From assembly GCF_000092225.1 (NCBI RefSeq), contig NC_014158.1, positions 3,968,001 through 4,032,000 on the forward strand: a DNA stretch of 64,000 bases, read 5' to 3'. This DNA comes from Tsukamurella paurometabola DSM 20162 (GTDB lineage Bacteria > Actinomycetota > Actinomycetes > Mycobacteriales > Mycobacteriaceae). Below the pieces are notes generated by a model. The model was not told the origin of the DNA. It did not search any database and saw nothing but the letters and a program-made list of their open reading frames with translations. Every line of letters starts with the position of its first letter. Within the stretch, counting starts at the first letter, position 1. This document shows, one piece after another, positions 51,891-59,248 of the stretch. The position numbers were made by a program, and so were the translations under genes.

Positions 51891-53254
51891 TCTTTCCACT
51901 CGATCTGGATGCGCTCGATCTTCGCGGCGGAGGTTTGGGCGCCGGATCCGACGGGCAGGATCGTCACTGTCAGGAGGCGGTCGATGATCTTGCCCTGCCG
52001 GTCCGGGCTGATGGACTCCCAGTAGTCCCGGAAGTCGTCGAACTGGTCGGCGTCTTCTAGTTGCTCTGGCACTGTGGCGGAGGCGAGTTCGCGTTCGATG
52101 GCAGTGAGTCGTTCCCGGAATCGCGCGGTCGACTTGCGGTAGCTGTCGCGGGTCATCTCGCCGTTGTCGAACATGTCGGTCCGCTCGTCAATCTTCGCGC
52201 TCACGTCAGCACGTTCAGCGGTGAGCGCGTCGACGTCGACTGCGGGGTAAGCGGATCGCCGGATGAGGTTCTGGACGCCCTGCTCATTGAACGCCGCGAT
52301 GATCACATTGGAGACGACGGAATCGGCGAGGCTCTTCTGGATCGAGAGGTGGGGCTGGTCAACACACCGATAGGTCGGGGTCTTCAGCTTGAATACTCGC
52401 ATCGATGCGCCGCACTTGCCGCAGAGGAAGATCCCCCGCCCCATGTGCTTTCGCTCGTAGGTGGTGGTGGTGCGGCGGCTCGGATCGGACAATAGGGATG
52501 TGACAGCTCGTAGCTGGTCCTCGGTGACGATGGCGGGCCATGCGGCGGGGCCGATGATGTTGCCGTCCATCTCGACGAGGCCGGCGTTCCGGGGGCGCTG
52601 CAGGACCTTACGGAGGTTGGTTGCTTGCCATGTGCCGCCGCGGGCGGTTCGTAGCCCTGCGTCGTTCCAGTTGCGTGAAATGCGTGTCAGGGAGGTTCCG
52701 GACAGGAGGTCGGTGCTTGCGGTGCGGATCGCGTCGGCTTCGTGGGGTTCGAGCTCCATTCCGCCGTCCTTGTAGCCGAAGGGGCGGGCGCCTCCACGGT
52801 ATCGCCCTTCCGCTGCCGTCTGCTGTTTCGATCGCTTGATGCGTTCGCCCATCCGCGCCGTTTCCAGCTTGGCGAACACTGCGCTCATCTCCGCGACGGC
52901 GATGCCGGTCGCCGTGGACAGGTCCACCCGACCCGCTTTCACGGTATGAATCTGGATCTTGAGCTTGATACAGACCGACGTCAGGTCTACAAGATCATCG
53001 AGCTTCCGATACGCGCGATCGGGATGGTAGAACAGCAACCCGCCGACCGTGCCCGTGGCGAGGTGCTTGAGCATCGCCTGGAACTCGGGGCGGCGGCGGG
53101 CGGCGCTGGCTGAGGTGTTGTTCTCGCGGTACACCTTGATGACGTTCCAGCCGTGTTCGGCTGCCAGCGCCAGGCAATCTTGCTCTTGGCGATCGATTCC
53201 TGCAGCACCGTCTTCGCGGTCCTGCGAGATTCGGCAGTAAATCACGGCGTCCAT
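51872..53254 (-). CDS. int: large serine integrase
   Basis: 460 residues. N-terminal resolvase domain with catalytic Ser10 in AVIYCRISQDREDGAAGIDR, conserved Arg in YHPDRAYRKLDDLVDL, and the long helix ATGIAVAEMSAVFAKLETAR. The recombinase domain follows (RPFGYKDGGMELEPHEADAI), then a zinc ribbon (FLCGKCGASMRVFKL...C) and a C-terminal coiled coil. It integrates the satellite by recombination at the pilin-gene attB; the AlpA-like protein would direct excision. ATG 53254 lies 25 bp from the attachment core. Size and position match phiRv1 integrase. Confidence 0.93.
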   Translation of the reverse strand: MDAVIYCRISQDREDGAAGIDRQEQDCLALAAEHGWNVIKVYRENNTSASAARRRPEFQAMLKHLATGTVGGLLFYHPDRAYRKLDDLVDLTSVCIKLKIQIHTVKAGRVDLSTATGIAVAEMSAVFAKLETARMGERIKRSKQQTAAEGRYRGGARPFGYKDGGMELEPHEADAIRTASTDLLSGTSLTRISRNWNDAGLRTARGGTWQATNLRKVLQRPRNAGLVEMDGNIIGPAAWPAIVTEDQLRAVTSLLSDPSRRTTTTYERKHMGRGIFLCGKCGASMRVFKLKTPTYRCVDQPHLSIQKSLADSVVSNVIIAAFNEQGVQNLIRRSAYPAVDVDALTAERADVSAKIDERTDMFDNGEMTRDSYRKSTARFRERLTAIERELASATVPEQLEDADQFDDFRDYWESISPDRQGKIIDRLLTVTILPVGSGAQTSAAKIERIQIEWKDQPTSA

Positions 53255-53278
53255 TGGGATAGTCTAACTTGACAACCC

Positions 53279-53287
53279 GTGACCACG
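53279..53287. other. attachment-site core, right end of the satellite
   Basis: GTGACCACG, identical to 41308-41316, 25 bp upstream of the integrase start. Confidence 0.75.
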
Positions 53288-53406
53288 CCGTACAGCACCG
53301 CACCGAATGCCGCCGCCGCGATCGTCCCGATCGCGTACTCCACCGTGCTCATCCCCTCCTCCTGCATCATCAATTCGGTCATCCTGCACCGCAGACGAAT
53401 CCACAT
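53279..53406 (-). pseudogene. 5' part of the Flp pilin-like gene
   Basis: Starts at ATG 53406 after GGAAGGGG. Prepilin cleavage site EEG|MSTVE (Glu at +5) is perfect, followed by the hydrophobic YAIGTIAAAAFGAVLYGVVT pilin helix; after VVTG the frame enters the satellite and stops about 15 codons later. Without integration the protein would be about 64 residues, close to the Rv3656c Flp pilin. Loss of the tail may be tolerated or may abolish the pilus. Confidence 0.85.
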
Positions 53407-53429
53407 TCCATTCCCCTTCCTGTGGGCTG

Positions 53430-54023
53430 CTACAGCAGCCCCTCACCGAGCACTGTGCCCGCGAGTCCCATCACCACCGGAACGATGCCCAGGCATACGA
53501 ATGCCGGCAGGAAGCACAACCCCAGCGGTCCGGCGACCATGACGCCCGCACGCTCCCCGGCCGCTACCGCGCGGTCCTCGGCCTGCGCCCGCTCGGTGCG
53601 CGCGAGGTCGGCGAGTCCCACCGCGGGCGACGAACCTGCACGTGCGGAGCGTCGCAACATCCGGGTCAGTGCGATCACCTGGGCATCGTCGGATTCGGTG
53701 CGCCATGCCGTATCCGGATCCGACCCCAGGGCCAGCATCTCCGCCGCTCGACCGAGGACCGCGGCGAGCGCGGGAGCCGCAGTGGAAGCCACGGCACGCG
53801 CCGCATCGGCCGTGGGCATCCCGGCGCGCAAGCACACGGCGAACAGGTCGTAGGCCGCTGCCCCCTCGAACGGATCCGGTTTCGGCGCACGCCGCGGAAT
53901 CCGTGGGAGACGCTTTCCTCCAACGGTTTCCGCATGCACGCGTGAACGCGCGGCGACGGGCATGACGAGCAGCGCTCCGGCCAGCAGGCTCAGCGCCGCT
54001 GCGAGCGGTCCGTAGCCGTTCAC
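53430..54023 (-). CDS. tadC: TadC-like inner-membrane platform protein (Rv3657c-like)
   Basis: 197 residues from GTG 54023. A first membrane helix (YGPLAAALSLLAGALLVMPV), a cytoplasmic T2SSF helix bundle (YDLFAVCLRAGMPTADAARA; LRRSARAGSSPAVGLADLAR), and a last membrane hairpin (MVAGPLGLCFLPAFVCLGIV). With TadB it forms the pilus assembly platform. It overlaps tadB by four bases and is directly followed by the broken pilin gene. Confidence 0.82.
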   Translation of the reverse strand: MNGYGPLAAALSLLAGALLVMPVAARSRVHAETVGGKRLPRIPRRAPKPDPFEGAAAYDLFAVCLRAGMPTADAARAVASTAAPALAAVLGRAAEMLALGSDPDTAWRTESDDAQVIALTRMLRRSARAGSSPAVGLADLARTERAQAEDRAVAAGERAGVMVAGPLGLCFLPAFVCLGIVPVVMGLAGTVLGEGLL

Positions 54024-54829
54024 TGTCCGGCTCTGTCGGTCTGATCGAGGCCTGCGGCACCGTCGGCGATGGACCGCGACCAGAGCAACCCGGCACAGGT
54101 CAGGCACACGCCCACCACCAACAGAACTCCACCGGCGCCGGTGCTGAGCAGCGTGCCCAACGGATCGGCCCCGATCAACTGCCCCATGGCCACACCGAGT
54201 ACCGGAAGGGCGGCGAGCACTTGGGCCGTGGCGCGTGCCCCGGCCAACGCCGAATGCGCCCGGCGTTCATACCGTTCCCGCGCCCGCAGGTCTTCCCTGA
54301 CGGAGGCCAGGAGCTCCCCCATGCCTATCCCGTGCCGCGTGCCGGTCTCCCAGGCCGCTGCGAGCCGCTCCCAGGCCGTACTCTCCGAAGCGTGCAGGCG
54401 GAGGCCCGCGGCGACGTCACCGCCGAGCTCGGCGCGACCAGCCATCTCAGCGAAAACACTCCGCACGTGCGAGTCCTCGGCGTCGCGGCCCGCGGTAGCG
54501 CAGGCGGCGGCGGGATGCGCCCCCACGGAGAGCTCTGCCACCATGGCATCGACACCCGCCAGGATCGCGCTCAGCCGGTCCGTCCGCGCCCGGCGTGCTG
54601 ACGACCGGGACCACAGCTCGCGCCCCGTTCCCATCAGGAGAGCGCCAGCCAGAGCCTGCCCCGGACCGACCAGGAGCGCACCGGCCGGCACCGCCAGGGC
54701 GAGCCAGCCCCACCGCCACGTCCGCGCGGCACGCTCCCTCCGGTGCGCCGCCCGTAACCGGGCAGCGGCGCCCGCCCCTGCGGGCCACACCAGTGCGGCG
54801 ATGGCGAGGAGGGCCACGGCGCCGGTCAC
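54020..54829 (-). CDS. tadB: TadB-like inner-membrane platform protein (Rv3658c-like)
   Basis: 269 residues: membrane helices near the N-terminus (two, about 1-20 and 43-68), a T2SSF bundle (LSVGAHPAAACATAGRDAED; WETGTRHGIGMGELLASVRE) and two more C-terminal helices (GVLLVVGVCLTCAGLLW at the end). Four-base overlaps with tadA and tadC. Confidence 0.83.
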   Translation of the reverse strand: MTGAVALLAIAALVWPAGAGAAARLRAAHRRERAARTWRWGWLALAVPAGALLVGPGQALAGALLMGTGRELWSRSSARRARTDRLSAILAGVDAMVAELSVGAHPAAACATAGRDAEDSHVRSVFAEMAGRAELGGDVAAGLRLHASESTAWERLAAAWETGTRHGIGMGELLASVREDLRARERYERRAHSALAGARATAQVLAALPVLGVAMGQLIGADPLGTLLSTGAGGVLLVVGVCLTCAGLLWSRSIADGAAGLDQTDRAGQ

Positions 54830-56007
54830 CGCACGCCCCGTTCATCGAGGAGACCCCGTAGTTCCCCTGCGGCATCGCCGAATCCGCCGTCGCGCTCCCA
54901 TGCCGGCCGCACCCGGACGTAGCCGTCGGCCCCGCGCTCGACCATCCCGATGCTGCGCAGTCCGCGCCGTCCGGACGGCCACCGGTGCACGGCGAAGACC
55001 ACCTGGAATGCCGCCGCGAGCTGCGCGTGCAGCGCTTCACGCCCCAGACCGCCCAGCGCCGCCAATGCTTCGAGGCGCGCCGGGACCTCCCGCGGTGAAT
55101 TGGCGTGCACCGTGCCGGCGCCGCCGTCATGCCCGGTGTTGAGCGCCGTCAGCAGGTCGACGACCTCGGCGCCCCGGACCTCCCCGACCACGATCCGATC
55201 GGGCCGCATCCGCAGCGACTGACGGACCAGATCGCGCACGGTGACCTCGCCGACGCCCTCCACGTTGGCGCCGCGCGCGATCAGTGAAATCACATGCGGG
55301 TGCACCGGATCCAGCTCGTGCGCGTCCTCGACACAGAGCACACGCTCGCCGGTGGCCACCTCACCGAGAAGCCCGTTGAGCAGGGTGGTCTTCCCGCTGC
55401 CGGTACCGCCGACCACCAGGAAGGCCAGCCGCGCCGCCACCACCGCCCGCACCAGCGGTGCGACCTCATCGGGCACCGCACCCGCGGCGATCAATGCGTC
55501 GAGGCTCTGCGTGGCCGGGCGCAGTACCCGCAGTGAGATGCAGGTGCCACCGTGAGCGAGCGGCGGCAGCACCGCATGCAGCCGGATTCCGCTGCCCGCG
55601 CGGCCGCCCGGACCCGAGGGAAGGTGCCCGTCGACCCAGGGCTGCGCATCGTCGATCCGGCGTCCCGCCGCGAGCGCGAGCCGCGCCGCGAGGCGGCGCA
55701 CCGCATCGTCGTCCTCGAACACCACGTCGGTGAGTTCGAGCCCCGCCCCGCGGTCGATCCATACCCGGCCGGGGCCGGCGACCAGGACATCGGCCACCGA
55801 TGGATCGGCCAGCAATGGTTCCAGCCGCCCCGCGCCCACCAATTCGGTCTCCAGATACGCCAGGCCGTCCAGCAGTTCGGTATCGCCCAGAACACCACCG
55901 CATTCGGCGCGCAGAGCCGCCGCCATGACGTCCGGGGTGAGCACGGTCGCGGTATGGGCGAGCCGTTCGCGCACGCGCGCCAGCAGATCGCCGCTCATGG
56001 CGCTCAT
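54826..56007 (-). CDS. tadA: TadA/CpaF-type secretion ATPase
   Basis: 393 residues. Walker [21 protein letters not shown] near residue 205, Asp box [12 protein letters not shown], Walker [19 protein letters not shown] near 274, His box [16 protein letters not shown]. It powers Flp pilus assembly. ATG 56007 overlaps the ssd stop (ATGA); a second ATG nine bases on is possible. M. tuberculosis Rv3659c is the positional match. Confidence 0.9.
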   Translation of the reverse strand: MSAMSGDLLARVRERLAHTATVLTPDVMAAALRAECGGVLGDTELLDGLAYLETELVGAGRLEPLLADPSVADVLVAGPGRVWIDRGAGLELTDVVFEDDDAVRRLAARLALAAGRRIDDAQPWVDGHLPSGPGGRAGSGIRLHAVLPPLAHGGTCISLRVLRPATQSLDALIAAGAVPDEVAPLVRAVVAARLAFLVVGGTGSGKTTLLNGLLGEVATGERVLCVEDAHELDPVHPHVISLIARGANVEGVGEVTVRDLVRQSLRMRPDRIVVGEVRGAEVVDLLTALNTGHDGGAGTVHANSPREVPARLEALAALGGLGREALHAQLAAAFQVVFAVHRWPSGRRGLRSIGMVERGADGYVRVRPAWERDGGFGDAAGELRGLLDERGVR

Positions 56008-57071
56008 GCCGCACTCCGGCGGACGCCGTCGAGCACCCGGCCGGCCGCTGCCGCGAGCGGCGAGCCCTTCCGCAGCCGCAGGCCATTGCCATCGAGCTGG
56101 GCGTCGAGGCCTGGCTGCGGCCGCATCGACGTGAGCAGCGGCAGTCCGACCGCGCGTTCGACGTCCCGCGCCGACAGTCCGCCGGGCGACGGCCCGCGGA
56201 CCACCAACCGGGCGGAACGGGCCCGGCGGAGCACCCCGTCGGACAACGACCGGGCCGCCGCGCATCCGCGCACCGTGGCCGCGCACACGAGGAGCACCAC
56301 ATCGGCGACGTCGAGACAGGCCGTGACAGCCGGGTCGGCACGCCGCGGCAGGTCGACGACGGTGATCCCCACGCTGCGCCGTCCGGCATCGAGCACCGCG
56401 AGCAGCGCCTCCGACGGGATCTCCGGCGCCGTCGCTCCGCTCGCGGAGAGCACGGCCACGGCGTCGGCACGGCCCGGCAGAGCTGCGACCAGCGCCTCCG
56501 ACGGCAGATGTCCGCCGCGCAACGCGAGATCACCCCAACGCAAGCCCGGGAGATCGGCGCATCCGAGCAACAGATCGATGCCGCCGCCCCACGGGTCCGC
56601 ATCCACGGCGAGCGCCGTGATTCCGCGGCCCGGGGCCGCAACCGCCACGGCAGCGGCCAGAACCGACGCCCCGGCCCCGCCGTGCCCACCGAGCACGGCG
56701 ACCACCCGGGACCGCGCACCATCATCGGGTTCGCGGGCCGCGAGGAACCGGGCCAGCTCGCGAACCTGCTCGGGCAGTTCGAAGACCTGCGACGCACCGA
56801 CGTCGACGGCGGCGCTGAGTTCGGGAAGCCCGGCACGCGTGGCGACCAGGGCCACGCCCTCCCGTCGCGGCAAGCCGCCGGCACGAGCGGCGTCGGCCAT
56901 CACTCGCGCCGACTCCAGATCGAGCACCAGGCCACTGGCGCTGGCCCAGGCCGCGCGGGGCTGCCCCCGGTCGACGTCGGTGACGGTGCGTGCCGCGGCC
57001 GCAGCGGCGCGCCGTACATCGTCGGCCAGCACACCGTCGGCCACGGCCATTCCGATCTCGATTCCCCGCAT
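56004..57071 (-). CDS. ssd: Ssd, CpaE/MinD-like septum-site protein
   Basis: 355 residues. An N-terminal receiver-like domain (about 1-100) and a MinD-fold domain from VVAVLGGHGGAGASVLAAAV near 113. The deviant Walker A lysine is missing (GGHGGAGAS instead of KGGxGK), as I recall for the mycobacterial Ssd, so ATP use is doubtful. CpaE-like proteins place pilus machinery at poles; Ssd of M. tuberculosis (Rv3660c) affects division and dormancy genes when overexpressed. First gene of the Tad operon here. Confidence 0.85.
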   Translation of the reverse strand: MRGIEIGMAVADGVLADDVRRAAAAAARTVTDVDRGQPRAAWASASGLVLDLESARVMADAARAGGLPRREGVALVATRAGLPELSAAVDVGASQVFELPEQVRELARFLAAREPDDGARSRVVAVLGGHGGAGASVLAAAVAVAAPGRGITALAVDADPWGGGIDLLLGCADLPGLRWGDLALRGGHLPSEALVAALPGRADAVAVLSASGATAPEIPSEALLAVLDAGRRSVGITVVDLPRRADPAVTACLDVADVVLLVCAATVRGCAAARSLSDGVLRRARSARLVVRGPSPGGLSARDVERAVGLPLLTSMRPQPGLDAQLDGNGLRLRKGSPLAAAAGRVLDGVRRSAA

Positions 57072-57219
57072 GGGCCCAGCCTCACCCCGCGGGCCGTCGC
57101 GAACTCGGCGACGATGCCCTACCTGTGGATGAACGGACGCCTCCGCAGAAACCTGTGGAGGAATCCGGGGTCATCGCTTGCGGCGCGTGCGCCGCCGTGG
57201 CAGCGGTACGCTGAAGGAC

Positions 57220-58041
57220 GTGAGCCCTACCGCGCCCGCAGAGGCCCCGGTGCGCCGGGTCGCCGCGTTCTTCGACCTGGACAAGACGATCATCGCGAAA
57301 TCGTCCGCACTGGCGTTCTCGCGTCCCTTCTTCGACGAGGGCCTGCTCAACCGCCGAGCCGTGCTCAAGTCGAGCTACGCCCAGTTCCTGATGATGCTGA
57401 CGGCCGCCGACCAGAACCAGATGGAACGCATGCGTGATCACCTCACGCAGATGTGCGAGGGCTGGAACGTGGAGCAGGTGCGCTCGATCGTGCGCGAGAC
57501 CCTGCACGACGTGGTCAACCCACTGGTGTTCGCCGAGGCCTCCGAGCTCATCGCAGGCCACCACGCCCGCGGCCACGACGTGGTGGTGGTCTCGGCATCC
57601 GGCGAGGAGATGGTGGGGCCGATCGCGGAGATGCTCGGCGCCGACTACTCCGTGGGGTCGGTCATGGCGGTCGACGACGGTAAGTACGCCGGTGAAGTGC
57701 AGTTCTACTGCTATGGCGAGAACAAGGTCACCGCGATGGAGAAGTTGGCCGCCGAGCACGGTTACGACCTGGAGCAGTGCTTCGCCTACTCCGACTCAGT
57801 GACCGATGTGCCGATGCTCGCGGCAGTCGGCCATCCCACTGCGGTGAATCCGGACCGTGGCCTGCGCAAAGAGGCGGCTGACCGCGGGTGGCCGGTGCTT
57901 TCGTTCTCGAATCCGGTTCCGCTTCGCGACCGCATTCCGACTCCTTCACGGAACTCCGTGCTGGCTACAGCGGGGCTGGGTGTGCTGGCAGCCGGTGCGA
58001 GTGTTGCGACTTACTTTGCGCTACAACGCAAACGCCCCTGA
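57220..58041 (+). CDS. HAD-IB family phosphatase with C-terminal membrane helix
   Basis: 273 residues from GTG 57220 (GAAGGAC upstream). HAD motifs: I, AAFFDLDKTIIAK (residues 15-27, two Asp); II, VVSASGEEMVG; III/IV, Lys in GENKVTAMEKL and CFAYSDSVTDVPMLAAVG. The end has a hydrophobic stretch (LATAGLGVLAAGASVATYFA) that could anchor it. Rv3661 is the positional match; SerB-like phosphatases of this branch act on phospho-alcohols, substrate unknown. Confidence 0.85.
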   Translation: MSPTAPAEAPVRRVAAFFDLDKTIIAKSSALAFSRPFFDEGLLNRRAVLKSSYAQFLMMLTAADQNQMERMRDHLTQMCEGWNVEQVRSIVRETLHDVVNPLVFAEASELIAGHHARGHDVVVVSASGEEMVGPIAEMLGADYSVGSVMAVDDGKYAGEVQFYCYGENKVTAMEKLAAEHGYDLEQCFAYSDSVTDVPMLAAVGHPTAVNPDRGLRKEAADRGWPVLSFSNPVPLRDRIPTPSRNSVLATAGLGVLAAGASVATYFALQRKRP

Positions 58042-58088
58042 TTCGCTCCCACGTTCTCGCGGCCGGCGGAAAATTCTTCACGGAACCC

Positions 58089-58117
58089 TTGATGTGACCG
58101 CGACCACAAGGTACAAA
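58089..58117 (+). promoter_or_regulatory. promoter of the Ms1-like RNA
   Basis: -35 TTGATG (58089-58094) and -10 TACAAA (58112-58117), 17 bp apart, in a gap with no gene. Start of transcription is expected near 58124. Confidence 0.6.
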
Positions 58118-58121
58118 TGAA

Positions 58122-58456
58122 TTACGGAGCGGCGCAAAGCCAAACCCCCACCGGAAGAGAAGGTCGAGGGTTCCTGAGCGTCAAGGCTCCCAGCACGGAC
58201 ACCAGGCACCCACGCGGAGCACGCCACGTTGGCAGAAAGCGCTGTGGGCCTGCGGCACCGGGGATATTCGTCTGAATAGGTCTGCGGATAGTGGACCTCT
58301 CCACCGGTGTACGCCGAGGCCGGACACACAGCCCACCCAGCACGCTTGGTAACCGGGATCCGTGCTTGCGAACGGCGATTCGGACCCGTTCTTCAGGACG
58401 CACCCGCAGGGTGTGAGCCCTGGAGCTCAGGCCGGGTCGCCGTTGCGCATGTCCGG
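58122..58456 (+). ncRNA. probable Ms1/MTS2823-like RNA polymerase-binding small RNA
   Basis: The 437-bp gap between the HAD phosphatase and the Fic-like gene has no credible coding frame, yet begins with a good promoter. In M. tuberculosis the abundant MTS2823 RNA (Ms1 family, binds core RNA polymerase) lies between Rv3661 and Rv3662c, the same two neighbours, and is about 300 nt. Possible closing pairs: GGA and GCGCAA at 58126-58137 with TTGCGC and TCC at 58443-58454. Assignment rests on synteny, promoter and lack of coding; I could not compare sequence. Confidence 0.55.
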
Positions 58457-58478
58457 GGTAGGTTCGCCGGGCCGACGG

Positions 58479-59216
58479 TCAGCGTTCGGCGAGCGCGAGT
58501 GCCTCACGAGCGCCGGCCTCGAGTGCCTGACAGCACAACACCACCCATGCGACCACGCCATCGGTACCGCCCAGCCCGAAGGTATCCGCCGCCTCCGCGT
58601 AGCTGGGCGCGAACTTCAGCCACGTGGTCTCGGGAATTCCCAGCGCGTGCGGATCCAACCCCGACGACACCGTGACCAGCCGCGACGCCGCGCGGGCCAC
58701 CACCCCATCGGACACCTCGAACGGCCGCAGCGACAGCAGCTCGCCGTGCACGACGGCGGCGAGGACCGGCGCCGGGGCCTGCGTGCCACCCGTGATCAGC
58801 TGAGCGAGCAGCCCCAACCGCTCTCCCGCCCCGCTACGGGGCCGTCCGAGCCGTTCAGCGTCACCCTCCACGAGGTCCGCCGCGGCCAGCGTGTGCAGCC
58901 GGGCCAGCACCTGGAGCGGGGCACGCCGCCACACCGCGACCGTGGCGTCCAGCGAATCACCGTCGATCGCCTGATAGACGCGCATGGCACCGGCCAGCAC
59001 CGGATCGGTGATCAGCTCGTCGCGGCTCAGTTCGACGGCGCCACCGTCGAGCGCCGCGGAGGCGCGGGCGCCACGCAGCGACGATTCGGTGGCCGTGGCG
59101 CGCCATTCCCGCCGGTTGGCGGGATGACGGTGCACTTGGGCGAGCGCATCACGCGCGGCGGACGCCGCCTCCGCGACGGCGGGGACGGCGGCGAGCGGGC
59201 TCAGCGGATCGGTCAC
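58479..59216 (-). CDS. Fic-like protein with degenerate motif (Rv3662c-like)
   Basis: 245 residues, helical. TATESSLRGARASAALDGGAVE near residue 42 and LVEGDAERLGRPRS...LSLRPFEVSDGVVARAASRLV near 175 resemble the Fic fold, but the catalytic HPFxxGNGR is degraded (LRPFEVSDGVVAR: no His, no GNGR), so AMP transfer is unlikely. Rv3662c is the positional match. Function unknown. Confidence 0.7.
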   Translation of the reverse strand: MTDPLSPLAAVPAVAEAASAARDALAQVHRHPANRREWRATATESSLRGARASAALDGGAVELSRDELITDPVLAGAMRVYQAIDGDSLDATVAVWRRAPLQVLARLHTLAAADLVEGDAERLGRPRSGAGERLGLLAQLITGGTQAPAPVLAAVVHGELLSLRPFEVSDGVVARAASRLVTVSSGLDPHALGIPETTWLKFAPSYAEAADTFGLGGTDGVVAWVVLCCQALEAGAREALALAER

Positions 59217-59248
59217 GATGATCCAGGGTAGCCCGCCCGCCGCGCATC

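Larger units (their letters stand above)
41308..53287. mobile_element. phiRv1-like integrative satellite, about 12 kb, inside the flp pilin gene
   Basis: Ends are set by the 9-bp direct repeat GTGACCACG at 41308 and 53279 and by the reconstructable pilin gene. Contents in order: AlpA/excisionase-like protein, two small proteins, a hypothetical, a P-loop replication protein with an iteron-like cluster, a hypothetical, HNH, large terminase, portal, MuF-like, scaffold-like, a hypothetical, major capsid, head-tail connector, a head-completion gene broken by IS110, a 47-residue protein, and a serine integrase facing the other way. There are no tail, holin or lysin genes, which fits a satellite that makes its own capsid and borrows tails, as proposed for phiRv1/phiRv2 and for capsid-forming PICIs. 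Confidence 0.85.

Noticed and set aside
58078-58403. Two short minus-strand frames in the HAD/Fic-like gap
   Set aside because: No ribosome sites or motifs; the gap fits an RNA gene better.
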